A stretch of 6,753 nucleotides of DNA from Pseudomonadota bacterium (GCA_015223015.1 JADFWK010000027.1:1-6753); one strand, 5' to 3'. Positions 1 through 6,630 are shown, counted from the stretch's first letter. The notes: a model not told the origin generated them from the letters alone. Numbers and translations are program-made.

Positions 1-1727
1 AGTACACAGTGTTCGCAGCCTCTGTAACATTTTTCCGGGATGATATAGTAGGCTATAAGGTCGCGGCATACAAGTGCCGGACAACGTTTCTCTATGATAT
101 GGGCTTCATATTCATCACGAAAATACTGGATGGTAGTAAGCACAGGGTTTGGTGCAGATCTTCCCAGGCCACAAAGGGAGCCTGTCTTGATATCTTCGCC
201 CAAGCTTATGAGCTGTTCAATATCTTCAGGTCTACCGTCACCACTTACAATATCTTCAAGGATACTCATCATCTGCTTGATTCCCAGACGGCCCATTACA
301 CACTTTCCACAGCATTCCTTTTGAGTAAAGTCAAGAAAAAAATGGGCAGCATCAACCATACAGTTCTCTTCGTCCATGATAATCATACCACCGGATCCCA
401 TCATCGCTCCGGCTTCTGTAAGGGAATCAAAGTCAATGGAGGTATCAAGAAACGCTTCCGGTAAACACCCACCGGAAGGCCCGCCTATCTGCACTCCTTT
501 AAATCCCTTACCGTCTTTTACCCCCCCGCCAATGTCATATATAACTTTCTTAAGGGTTGTACCCATCGGAACCTCGACGAGCCCAACATTTTCCACCTTG
601 CCTGCCAGGGCAAAAACTGCTGTCCCCTTGCTTCGATCACTGCCAATGCTCGAGAAATACTCACTTCCCTGTTCAATGATTACCGGGATACAGGCAAAGG
701 TTTTTACATTGTTGAGCTGGGTGGGTTTTTGCCGAAATCCGACTTCTATGGACCGAGGTGGTTTCACTCTGGGAAATCCCCTTTTCCCTTCAATAGAATA
801 CATAAGGGCACTGGACTCCCCACAGATGAAGGCCCCTGCACCTTGAAATACTTCGATATTAAAGCTGAACCCTGTTCCCAGGATATCTTCACCCAGGAGT
901 CCGAGTTGCTTTGCCTGTTCAATAGCACTCTTGAGACGCTCTACTGCAAGAGGATATTCCATCCGGGTATAGATATAGCTCTGAGAAGAATTTAATGTAT
1001 AACCAATAATAATCATTCCTTCCAAGACCGCATGGGGATCACTCTCGATGAGTACACGGTCCATAAAAGCGCCAGGATCCCCCTCATCAGCGTTACAAAT
1101 TACATATTTAGGTGTCTCCTGAGCCTTCAAGCAAGACTCAAGCTTTTTCCCTGTAGGAAAACCAGCTCCTCCTCTTCCTCTGATTTCTGATCGCTTGATC
1201 TCCTCGACAATTTCACCCGCGGTCATCTTTAGAGCCTTAACAAGAGCGCTATAGCCTCCTAAGGCAATATAGTGATTTATATTCTCCGGATCGATAAAGC
1301 CGCAGTTTTTTAGAACTAACCGTAATTCATGCTCTGAGCGGGGCAATTCAGGAATATAGGGTGGGATACCATCTCCTCCCTCAAGGGTTCCCAGAGCAAA
1401 TTCCATACAGGGGTCATCTTCTAAGAGAAACCCTTCAACTAAACGGGGAACCATATCTGGGGTAAGATTTTTATAACAGATACGGGGAAAATCAGGTTTA
1501 CTAATGATCACTAAAGGTTCGTAATTGCAAAACCCCACAGAACCTGTTTGGATGATCTTGGCCTCTACATTTAATCTTGTAAGCTCATTCTTAAAGGCCT
1601 CAACAACCTCCAGGGCACCTGAAGCCCTATCACTGGTTGCTGTACCAATTCGAATAACAGGGATTCCCTCCTGTTCCAAAGACTCCCATTCCGCTGTTGC
1701 CGCTCTCTTGATTTCTTCAAACTTCAT
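1..1727 (-). CDS. nuoF: NuoF/HydB-like NADH-binding flavoprotein subunit, 3' end cut by the window
   Basis: An uninterrupted frame of 575 codons begins at ATG 1727 and runs off the left edge. The next in-frame codon upstream that matters is a TAA, so this ATG is the start; its ribosome site is weak. Residues 1-110 form a degenerate thioredoxin-like domain retaining one cysteine (Cys67, TGSVGFCNYEPLV). The FMN/NADH domain follows: GRGGAGFPTGKK at 184-195, NADEGDPGAFMDR at 212-224, GAGAFICGE at 296-304. The iron-sulfur region reads ECCGKCVMGR at 471-480 with the distal cysteine at 519 (SLCGLGRSAPNPV). The family pattern is Cys-x2-Cys-x2-Cys, but here position 479 is Gly, with an extra Cys472. 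The frame is entering a C-terminal ferredoxin domain (Cys567, Cys571, Cys574). HydB-type proteins are about 600 or more residues, so perhaps 30-60 are missing. Known role of the family: NADH oxidation or NAD+ reduction via FMN. The redox partner here is inferred, not seen. Confidence 0.93.
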   Translation of the reverse strand, partial: MKFEEIKRAATAEWESLEQEGIPVIRIGTATSDRASGALEVVEAFKNELTRLNVEAKIIQTGSVGFCNYEPLVIISKPDFPRICYKNLTPDMVPRLVEGFLLEDDPCMEFALGTLEGGDGIPPYIPELPRSEHELRLVLKNCGFIDPENINHYIALGGYSALVKALKMTAGEIVEEIKRSEIRGRGGAGFPTGKKLESCLKAQETPKYVICNADEGDPGAFMDRVLIESDPHAVLEGMIIIGYTLNSSQSYIYTRMEYPLAVERLKSAIEQAKQLGLLGEDILGTGFSFNIEVFQGAGAFICGESSALMYSIEGKRGFPRVKPPRSIEVGFRQKPTQLNNVKTFACIPVIIEQGSEYFSSIGSDRSKGTAVFALAGKVENVGLVEVPMGTTLKKVIYDIGGGVKDGKGFKGVQIGGPSGGCLPEAFLDTSIDFDSLTEAGAMMGSGGMIIMDEENCMVDAAHFFLDFTQKECCGKCVMGRLGIKQMMSILEDIVSGDGRPEDIEQLISLGEDIKTGSLCGLGRSAPNPVLTTIQYFRDEYEAHIIEKRCPALVCRDLIAYYIIPEKCYRGCEHCV

Positions 1728-1754
1728 TATAGTCTCTTATCCCACAATCCGTAC

Positions 1755-2291
1755 TTATTCTGCTTTGGCTGCTTGATCATCGCCCTCCGGGCTTGCCTCC
1801 CCGGCCTCTATTTTAAGGTTAACCAGTACCTCATCCACCGTGGCAGGAGTCATTTTAGGATGGATTTTTTCGCCAATCACCATCACTGGGGCCAACCCAC
1901 AACAGCCAATACAGGCAACTCTGTCCAGACTGAACTCTCCATTTTCCGTGATTCCACCCACTTTAATATCCAGTACCCTTTCCAACGCTTCCAGGACCAG
2001 CCCGCCTCCCACCATGTGACAGGCAGTTCCCATACACATCTGGATGGGATATTTTCCAAGGGGAGTGAACCGAAAATAGTTGTAAAAAGAGGCCACCCCA
2101 TAGATCTGGACATCAGTCATTCCCAAATAGGACCCTGCTTCAAGCATTGCCTCTCTGGAAAGATACCCAAAGGCATGCTGCACTCTCTGGAGAATGGGAA
2201 TCAGACGGCTTCTATCCTTCTCACATCCAGCTAATATTTCAGCTAATTTTTCCCTTACTGTTTTTTCTTGCACCCTTACCTGCTCCAGCAT
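1755..2291 (-). CDS. nuoE: NuoE/HydA-like [2Fe-2S] thioredoxin-fold subunit
   Basis: This encodes a 178-residue protein of the complex I 24-kDa (NuoE) family. After an N-terminal helical region (ILQRVQHAFGYLSREAM at about 33-49) comes the [2Fe-2S] thioredoxin-like domain. The four ligands are visible as Cys86 and Cys91 (CMGTACHMVGGG) and Cys127 and Cys131 (ACIGCCGLAPVM), the canonical C-x4-C and C-x3-C spacing. The acidic, alanine-rich tail is probably unstructured. I chose ATG 2291 over an in-frame TTG at 2303 because the ATG has GGAAGGA just upstream (2295-2301) and overlaps the acsC stop as TAATG, which suggests translational coupling. In known complexes NuoE passes electrons to or from the FMN of NuoF, encoded 27 bases downstream. 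Position directly behind acsC suggests that the pair serves the Wood-Ljungdahl pathway, for example as part of a methylene-THF reductase, Hdr-type or hydrogenase complex; which one is not decided by this window. Confidence 0.95.
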   Translation of the reverse strand: MLEQVRVQEKTVREKLAEILAGCEKDRSRLIPILQRVQHAFGYLSREAMLEAGSYLGMTDVQIYGVASFYNYFRFTPLGKYPIQMCMGTACHMVGGGLVLEALERVLDIKVGGITENGEFSLDRVACIGCCGLAPVMVIGEKIHPKMTPATVDEVLVNLKIEAGEASPEGDDQAAKAE

Positions 2292-3640
2292 TATTCCTTC
2301 CAACCCTCTGATAGGAATTTTGGAATATCACTTCCTTCGAGTGGGCCAAATATGATCTCCCAATCAGGAAGTTCTTCCTCCAGCTCGTCCTTGAGTTTTT
2401 TCGCCACACCTGGAATGATAAGCTTTCTATGCTTTACCTTATTCTCAATGCCATATTTCTTAAAAAAATCAGCAATAGCCTCCCCGTTGAATTTGCCGGA
2501 CGTCCACGCGGCCATGACCCCAATACCGCCCGTATCTTTTATACATAAGTATGCCGGGATATTAGCTTCCTCTATCGCCCCGGACACAATAAAAAAGTCC
2601 AGTGCATAGTTTGTGGAAATAAGTATGGGGGAATATTCATTGGGTTTACTTATCTCGTAGACTTTTTCTTCCACTGTCATAGGCCTTCGGGGATCAGTGT
2701 AGATATTAAACCTCTGCACCAGAAGAGGAAAAAGGAAGTGCTTATCCACCTGAGAGATCACTATAATGCCTGCATATTTGGTTATAAAAGCAGCAGCTGC
2801 CAAAGCTTCTTTAAATTTATCCTGGTACATGAAACATGGAAAGGTAATGGTTGGATATCCAAGAGGTCTAAATCCTTTCTTTAGGGCGGCCCTTCTTATA
2901 AATGTCTGATCTCTGATACCCTCCTTCAAATTTTTTGAGCCAGGATCCAAAACAATTTCCTCTACTCCGGCCTCTTTCAATGTAGATGTCAGCGAAACGA
3001 TTTCCTCTATGCTCTCTCCCTTAACCCCTGCCGGGGTGCGAAGTTCTTTGAGTTTAGGGATAGCTAAATCAATATTCTCTTTAGTTATGGGGTAGACAAG
3101 GGGTTTTCTGTCAGCACATAGTGCGGCAGCAGATAATAAAACGTCTATATTATTGCAGATCAGAATAAGCGCAAAATCTGTAGTTTCATAAGCCTTCTTA
3201 ACCAAGGTCTCGAACTTAGTTTTATCGCCTGATTCAAAAGAGAGCGCTAATAGATTTATCTTCAGCTCTTTTCCAATTCTCTCAAAGTGAAGTTCTTTAA
3301 TATCTTTTATCTTTTTTTCAATATCTGAATCGTTTTCCTTATCAGAGATCAGGATCGCGATGCCAGGTTCGTGAAAGAAGGTCTTCTCGTGTCTAAACAT
3401 GACCTCCTCTTCACCAATGACCAGGGCAGTCTCACCTACACCTATTGTCACACGCTTTATTGGAGGTGCCATTGCGGCCTCTAACTCGACCTTGACTTCA
3501 GGAGCGAGGTACGGACAATCCTCAAGTTTTGCTCCCCCGGTGGCCAACTTCATTGCAAAGGCAAAGCAAGTGGCATAACCACATTCCTTGCAGTTGGTTT
3601 TGGGCAACCTCTTCATAATCTCTGCTCCCTTGAGAGCCAT
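2291..3640 (-). CDS. acsC: Corrinoid iron-sulfur protein large (gamma) subunit AcsC
   Basis: This encodes 449 residues, the usual length for the large subunit of the CO dehydrogenase/acetyl-CoA synthase corrinoid iron-sulfur protein. The N-terminal [4Fe-4S] domain is clear: Cys17, Cys20, Cys25 and Cys42 in a C-x2-C-x4-C-x16-C arrangement. A TIM-barrel region follows (about 65-325), then the C-terminal cobamide-binding Rossmann-like domain with ISTNYALDFFIVSG at 341-354, DTGGIGV at 369-375, KLIIPGVA at 406-413 and a PDWEIIFGP segment near 425. In known systems this subunit binds the corrinoid that accepts methyl from methyl-THF via AcsE and donates it to the A-cluster of acetyl-CoA synthase; the iron-sulfur cluster serves reductive reactivation of cobalt. 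It starts at ATG 3640 behind a strong AGGAGG. It follows acsD by 10 bases and overlaps the next gene by one base, so expression is almost certainly shared. Confidence 0.97.
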   Translation of the reverse strand: MALKGAEIMKRLPKTNCKECGYATCFAFAMKLATGGAKLEDCPYLAPEVKVELEAAMAPPIKRVTIGVGETALVIGEEEVMFRHEKTFFHEPGIAILISDKENDSDIEKKIKDIKELHFERIGKELKINLLALSFESGDKTKFETLVKKAYETTDFALILICNNIDVLLSAAALCADRKPLVYPITKENIDLAIPKLKELRTPAGVKGESIEEIVSLTSTLKEAGVEEIVLDPGSKNLKEGIRDQTFIRRAALKKGFRPLGYPTITFPCFMYQDKFKEALAAAAFITKYAGIIVISQVDKHFLFPLLVQRFNIYTDPRRPMTVEEKVYEISKPNEYSPILISTNYALDFFIVSGAIEEANIPAYLCIKDTGGIGVMAAWTSGKFNGEAIADFFKKYGIENKVKHRKLIIPGVAKKLKDELEEELPDWEIIFGPLEGSDIPKFLSEGWKE

Positions 3641-3650
3641 AATAAGCCTC

Positions 3651-4559
3651 CTATTTCTTCTCTGAAATCATCTCTTTAATCAACTTGAGTGTGTCCGGGT
3701 GCCTTAAAATGAGAAGATTGGCCCCGGCCAAAAGGAATGTAATCCCGGTTATTGCCTCCCAAAGAATGCCTTGTTCTTTGCTCTCTTTTGCCTCTTTGCT
3801 TCTCCAGCACTCCCCTCCAAAATCAGCAAGGATAGGCATTTGCATCATATTGTCCCTATTAATAAGGCCAATCTGTTTGACGTTTTCAATGATAGAAAAT
3901 GTATATTCAAGTCCATAACCGAGTGCGGAAGATGTCGTATCAAGAACAATCTTCTCTGGAGGGAAAAACTTACAGAGTGCGATATTCAATTCCTTGGTCA
4001 AATTAACATCCATAGAGGCTTGAGCCACTATTGCATGGCCGTGTTCCAGTGCAATTTGAGCAATCTCCTCATAATTTCCCTTTAATGCCGGACCCAGTAG
4101 TAGATTTTTTCCGGAGCACAACCGGGCTACTTCCGTTAAAACTCGCGAGTCCTTTTCTTCCGTTCCTGTTCCCCATACAATAAGAGGAACATCTATGGCG
4201 TCAGCCACTTTCTTAGCTATTACAGCCGCTTGTTTTGGTGATGCATCCTTGCCCATGGGATCGGTACTCAAAAGACGGAGGCAAAGAATTTCTGCCCCAA
4301 ATACATCCACACATTTTTTTGCCCAACTGACAGGGTCGGACACCACATCCTGAAATGGTTCCAATACCCAGTGAGACCAATTTTCAGGCTGTATGTCTAA
4401 TACCTCCAATGCAAGGCCTGGAGGATCAGGAAGGGAGCCTTCAAAAAAATGGAATGGAAAGGTATTTTCTCCCCCTATCTTTATAGCCTTTTCTCCTTTC
4501 CCTAAAACAGCCTCTCTAATGTTCACAGGATATTTCTCTAAGGGTGCCTCATACTTCAT
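3651..4559 (-). CDS. acsD: Corrinoid iron-sulfur protein small (delta) subunit AcsD
   Basis: This encodes 302 residues matching the small subunit of the CODH/ACS corrinoid iron-sulfur protein, a TIM-barrel protein that pairs with AcsC and caps the corrinoid. Recognisable segments are IGGENTFPFHFFEG at 28-41, the LRLLSTDP stretch near 94-101, VLDTTSSALGYGLEYTFS at 205-222 and a C-terminal AGANLLILRHP near 278-288. There are no iron-sulfur cysteine clusters, as expected for this subunit. The start ATG 4559 has an excellent AAGGAGG nine bases upstream. The gene lies 15 bases after acsE and 10 before acsC. It ends with TAG, immediately followed by the ribosome site and ATG of acsC, so this amber codon is a true stop and not a pyrrolysine codon. 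Together with AcsC it forms the methyl carrier between methyl-THF and acetyl-CoA synthase. Confidence 0.96.
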   Translation of the reverse strand: MKYEAPLEKYPVNIREAVLGKGEKAIKIGGENTFPFHFFEGSLPDPPGLALEVLDIQPENWSHWVLEPFQDVVSDPVSWAKKCVDVFGAEILCLRLLSTDPMGKDASPKQAAVIAKKVADAIDVPLIVWGTGTEEKDSRVLTEVARLCSGKNLLLGPALKGNYEEIAQIALEHGHAIVAQASMDVNLTKELNIALCKFFPPEKIVLDTTSSALGYGLEYTFSIIENVKQIGLINRDNMMQMPILADFGGECWRSKEAKESKEQGILWEAITGITFLLAGANLLILRHPDTLKLIKEMISEKK

Positions 4560-4574
4560 AGTGAATGCCTCCTT

Positions 4575-5453
4575 TTAGACCTCTAACCAGGAATGGGAAT
4601 ACAAAGTTTTGCCCATAAGGACCTGAGTTGTCTTCACATACTCTACTTCCTTCTGAGGAAGAGAAGAAATATCCATATCATCTTCATTCATGGCTCGATG
4701 TATGAGGTTGACAATCTCCGGTATCTCTCCTTTATTGATATGAATAAGTTCCTCATCGAAACCGCTGACGATAGCTGAATGTTGGCCATACCTTGCTATC
4801 ATTACAAGGAAGGTACGATTGAGCAACACTTTCAATTCCTTGGGAGCACCATATGATAAATTGGACAAACCACATACTGATTTAGCCCCCGGCGCCAAAT
4901 CAGGTATCATCTGTATAAATTCCAAGTATGCTGATACCTGACGTTGATCCACACCTACTGGCAGGAGAACGGGGTCGATCCAGATATCCTCGTTAGGAAC
5001 TCCCAGCTCGTTTGCAAACTCCAAAGACTCCAGAATGCTCGCTGCTCTTTCGTCTGCATCTGATGGCAATCCTGCATCATTTATGACAGAGAGTACTATG
5101 CCGGCTGAATATTTTGGGGCCAGAGGTAACATTTTTTCCTTGCTTTCACTGGTCCCGGAGGCGGAATTGATTAAGGCCTTTTTTTTGCAGGTTTTAAGGC
5201 CTGCCTCCATGGCTACAGGATTAGTCGTGTCCAGACACAATGGAAGGTCAGTGAACCCCTGAACAGTTTTGACGAGCCATTGCATTGTTTCTACTGGCTC
5301 TTTTGTTAGTGGGCCCACATTTAGATCCAGATAATCCATACCGTTTTGTGTCTGGCCTACAACAAACTTCCGAATCGGTTCAGGGTTGCGCTCTTTTATT
5401 GCCTGAGAGATCTTTTTGGACATGACATTTAAATCTTCACCTATGAGAATCAT
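4575..5453 (-). CDS. acsE: Methyltetrahydrofolate:corrinoid iron-sulfur protein methyltransferase AcsE
   Basis: This encodes 292 residues of the pterin-binding (dihydropteroate synthase-like) TIM-barrel family. It transfers the methyl group of 5-methyl-THF to Co(I) of the AcsCD corrinoid protein. Pterin-binding motifs are visible: YLDLNVGP at 41-48, CLDTTNPVAMEAGL at 73-86 with Asp75, INSASG at 95-100 with Asn96, WIDPVLLPV at 158-166 with Asp160, and CGLSNLSYGAP at 194-204 with Asn198. From memory these correspond closely in number to folate-contacting residues of the Moorella enzyme. The protein is about 30 residues longer than that roughly 262-residue enzyme, the extra part being a C-terminal tail. 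ATG 5453 is preceded by AAAGGA at proper spacing. Cobalamin-methyl acceptor genes acsD and acsC follow directly. Paralogous MtgA/MtvB-like methyltransferases share the fold, but the acsDC context favours AcsE. Confidence 0.93.
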   Translation of the reverse strand: MILIGEDLNVMSKKISQAIKERNPEPIRKFVVGQTQNGMDYLDLNVGPLTKEPVETMQWLVKTVQGFTDLPLCLDTTNPVAMEAGLKTCKKKALINSASGTSESKEKMLPLAPKYSAGIVLSVINDAGLPSDADERAASILESLEFANELGVPNEDIWIDPVLLPVGVDQRQVSAYLEFIQMIPDLAPGAKSVCGLSNLSYGAPKELKVLLNRTFLVMIARYGQHSAIVSGFDEELIHINKGEIPEIVNLIHRAMNEDDMDISSLPQKEVEYVKTTQVLMGKTLYSHSWLEV

Positions 5454-5495
5454 ATTAAGTCCTTTCTTTAGGGTAATATTGATATCCTAATACAT

Positions 5496-6521
5496 CTAAT
5501 TATATTTTCCAAACTCCCTTGCAGCATCCATAAACCACTGTACCTTATCAGGTGGGGCGATACCTGGAACCTCACATCCCGATGCAAGGATAAATCCGCT
5601 CCCCGGTGCGCCTATATCAATACAGTTTTTTACTGCCTTTTCCATATCTTCCTTTTTGCTCAGAAAAAATAGATTGGTATTGACATTACCAATGACAACC
5701 GCCTTTCCCCGTGCGGCCTCAACTGCCTTGGCTAAATTTGTGGGCTCATCAACACTTATTGCCGCTGCGCCTGTTTCTACCATCTCTTCCAGGATGGGAT
5801 CTGCATAGCCTCAGATATGCAAGGTGCAGCTAATGCCTTCCTCCTTTAATCTCCCTATTGCCTTTTTGTGATAGGGAAATACAAACTCCCTGTACATCTT
5901 TGGAGAGATGAGGCTGGTTGAGGCAGGTGCCTCTGAATAGCTCATACCTGCTCCGGTTGACCGTATTGCAAACCCGAAACGGATAGCCACTTCTGTAGTG
6001 AACTCCATCAGTTCATGAACATATGCTGGGTCTTTTATTGCATCCCGTATCAGTTCACTAGCGCCCCGTAGGGCAATTGCAATAGTCCATGGCCCGGCAA
6101 TAACTGCCCCAACAGAGGAATCAGTTATCGCATCCTTTATCATCCTGCATGCCTCAAGATAATCAGGCAAATGTCCATCTTTATACGGGTCTGGCACGGA
6201 GAGGCTGTTTAATTTTCCTTTATCCTCGAGCGCCATTTTTTTTGATATACACATCCCATCATCTGGAAATTTAAGCTCATTTCCCATGGCCTCTGCCTCC
6301 ATGAGCAAGTTTGCCATGACTACAATAATATCGGGCCTGTATCTCTCATATGCGGCAATCTCTGCCTTGGCAAGTTTATCTTTGTCTGTAAGAAACTCTT
6401 TTATGGAGATGCCAATGAGCTGAGAGGTAAATTGACCTAATATAGGATATGCTGGAACCACATCCGCATATTCCCTTTTAAATGCAGCCTTAACCCTCTT
6501 TCGTCCGGTGTATGTATTCAT
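5496..6521 (-). CDS. Selenocysteine-containing MtaA/MtbA-type (UroD-fold) corrinoid methyltransferase, in-frame TGA at residue 237
   Basis: Read through one in-frame TGA, this gene gives 341 residues, the normal length for the MtaA/MtbA/CmuA branch of the uroporphyrinogen decarboxylase superfamily. These are zinc enzymes that move methyl groups between a corrinoid protein and a thiol or other acceptor. Visible family features are GRKRVKAAFKREYADVVPAYP near the N-terminus, SEAPASTSLISPKMYREFV at 196-213, LHI-[TGA]-GYADPILEEM at 234-247, IGNVNTNLF near 277-285 and GCEVPGIAPPDKV at 315-327. The expected zinc ligands are His235, residue 237 (TGA) and Cys316, so the TGA stands where the family has cysteine. 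The frame does not shift across it and coding character is intact on both sides. The ATG at 6521 was chosen because GGAGG lies five bases upstream; a TTG 12 codons earlier has no such site. The gene ends in TAG 42 bases before acsE. The alternative is a nonsense mutation or sequencing error turning TGC or TGT into TGA. Substrate is unknown. Confidence 0.85.
5780..5797 (-). promoter_or_regulatory. Candidate bacterial SECIS hairpin downstream of the TGA
   Basis: On the mRNA strand, starting 14 bases after the TGA, CCAUC pairs with GAUGG (5 bp). A C-A mismatch and a U-G pair follow, topped by a GGAA loop. The apical loop therefore begins about 21 bases after the TGA and carries G in its first two positions, in line with the accepted loose consensus for bacterial SECIS elements. 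The stem is short, and it lies within coding sequence as such elements do. Without a folding calculation or homologue alignment this is only suggestive. Confidence 0.45.
5811..5813 (-). other. In-frame TGA, probable selenocysteine codon (Sec237)
   Basis: The codon lies between CAT ATC (His-Ile) and GGC TAT (Gly-Tyr) of the UroD-fold methyltransferase, where homologues read His-Ile-Cys-Gly. It is the only in-frame TGA seen in the six genes of the block; the other genes read here to their ends stop at TAA or TAG, and tryptophan is encoded by TGG, so a general reassignment of TGA is not suggested. If it is a stop, the product would be 236 residues lacking two of three zinc ligands. Confidence 0.8.
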
Positions 6522-6630
6522 GGTTTCCTCCAAAATAGAGTAAATGTTATTTGTCAATAATCATTTGTCGCTTGAGATACTACTAATAGTCAAGAAGATA
6601 AACATTTAACCAATGACAGATCACGTCACG
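6522..6630 (-). promoter_or_regulatory. Intergenic leader of the methyltransferase-acs operon, with GGAGG ribosome site and short repeats
   Basis: This 109-base AT-rich gap separates the unrecognised upstream gene from the methyltransferase. It holds the strong ribosome site GGAGG (6527-6531). It also has an 8-bp inverted repeat (TAAATGTT at 6541-6548, AACATTTA at 6601-6608) and two direct copies of ATTTGTC (6549-6555 and 6563-6569) spaced 14 bases apart. TTGACA and TTGACT hexamers exist on the minus strand (6557-6552 and 6594-6589), but neither has a credible -10 box at the right distance. A promoter here is plausible from position only. Confidence 0.35.

Noticed and set aside
9..995. Plus-strand open frames between 9 and 995
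   Set aside because: They are opposite the clearly coding NuoF-like gene, overlap one another, and show no recognisable protein features.
1773..2234. Plus-strand frame of about 150 codons
   Set aside because: It is antisense to nuoE, which has intact cluster motifs; its translation has no domain-like character.
2292..2303. TTG 2303 as start of nuoE, adding four residues
   Set aside because: The ATG at 2291 is preceded by GGAAGGA and overlaps the acsC stop in a typical coupled arrangement, and the TTG would place the ribosome site inside the gene.
3651..3653. TAG at the end of acsD (and at 5496-5498) as a pyrrolysine codon
   Set aside because: The acsD TAG is directly followed by the acsC ribosome site and start at the normal end of the protein. 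The TAG at 5496 also lies at the normal family C-terminus and is followed by another in-frame TAG after two codons.
5468..5490. Inverted repeat TTAGG...CCTAA between the methyltransferase and acsE as a terminator
   Set aside because: Only 5 bp of stem with a 13-base loop, AT-rich and without a T tract; it sits next to the acsE ribosome site. Not a credible terminator.
5496..5783. A separate 95-residue protein starting at ATG 5783
   Set aside because: It is in the same frame as the upstream part of the methyltransferase, only the TGA separates them, and it corresponds to the family C-terminus including the zinc-ligand cysteine. The ATG has no properly spaced ribosome site.
5496..6521. Pseudogene by nonsense mutation
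   Set aside because: Possible in principle, but the TGA falls exactly on a conserved Cys codon, there is no other lesion, and downstream motifs are intact. Selenocysteine explains this better; kept as the alternative to test.
6552..6557. TTGACA as the -35 box of a promoter for the methyltransferase
   Set aside because: At 16-18 bases downstream there is no -10-like hexamer, and such a promoter would start transcription at or beyond the ribosome site.
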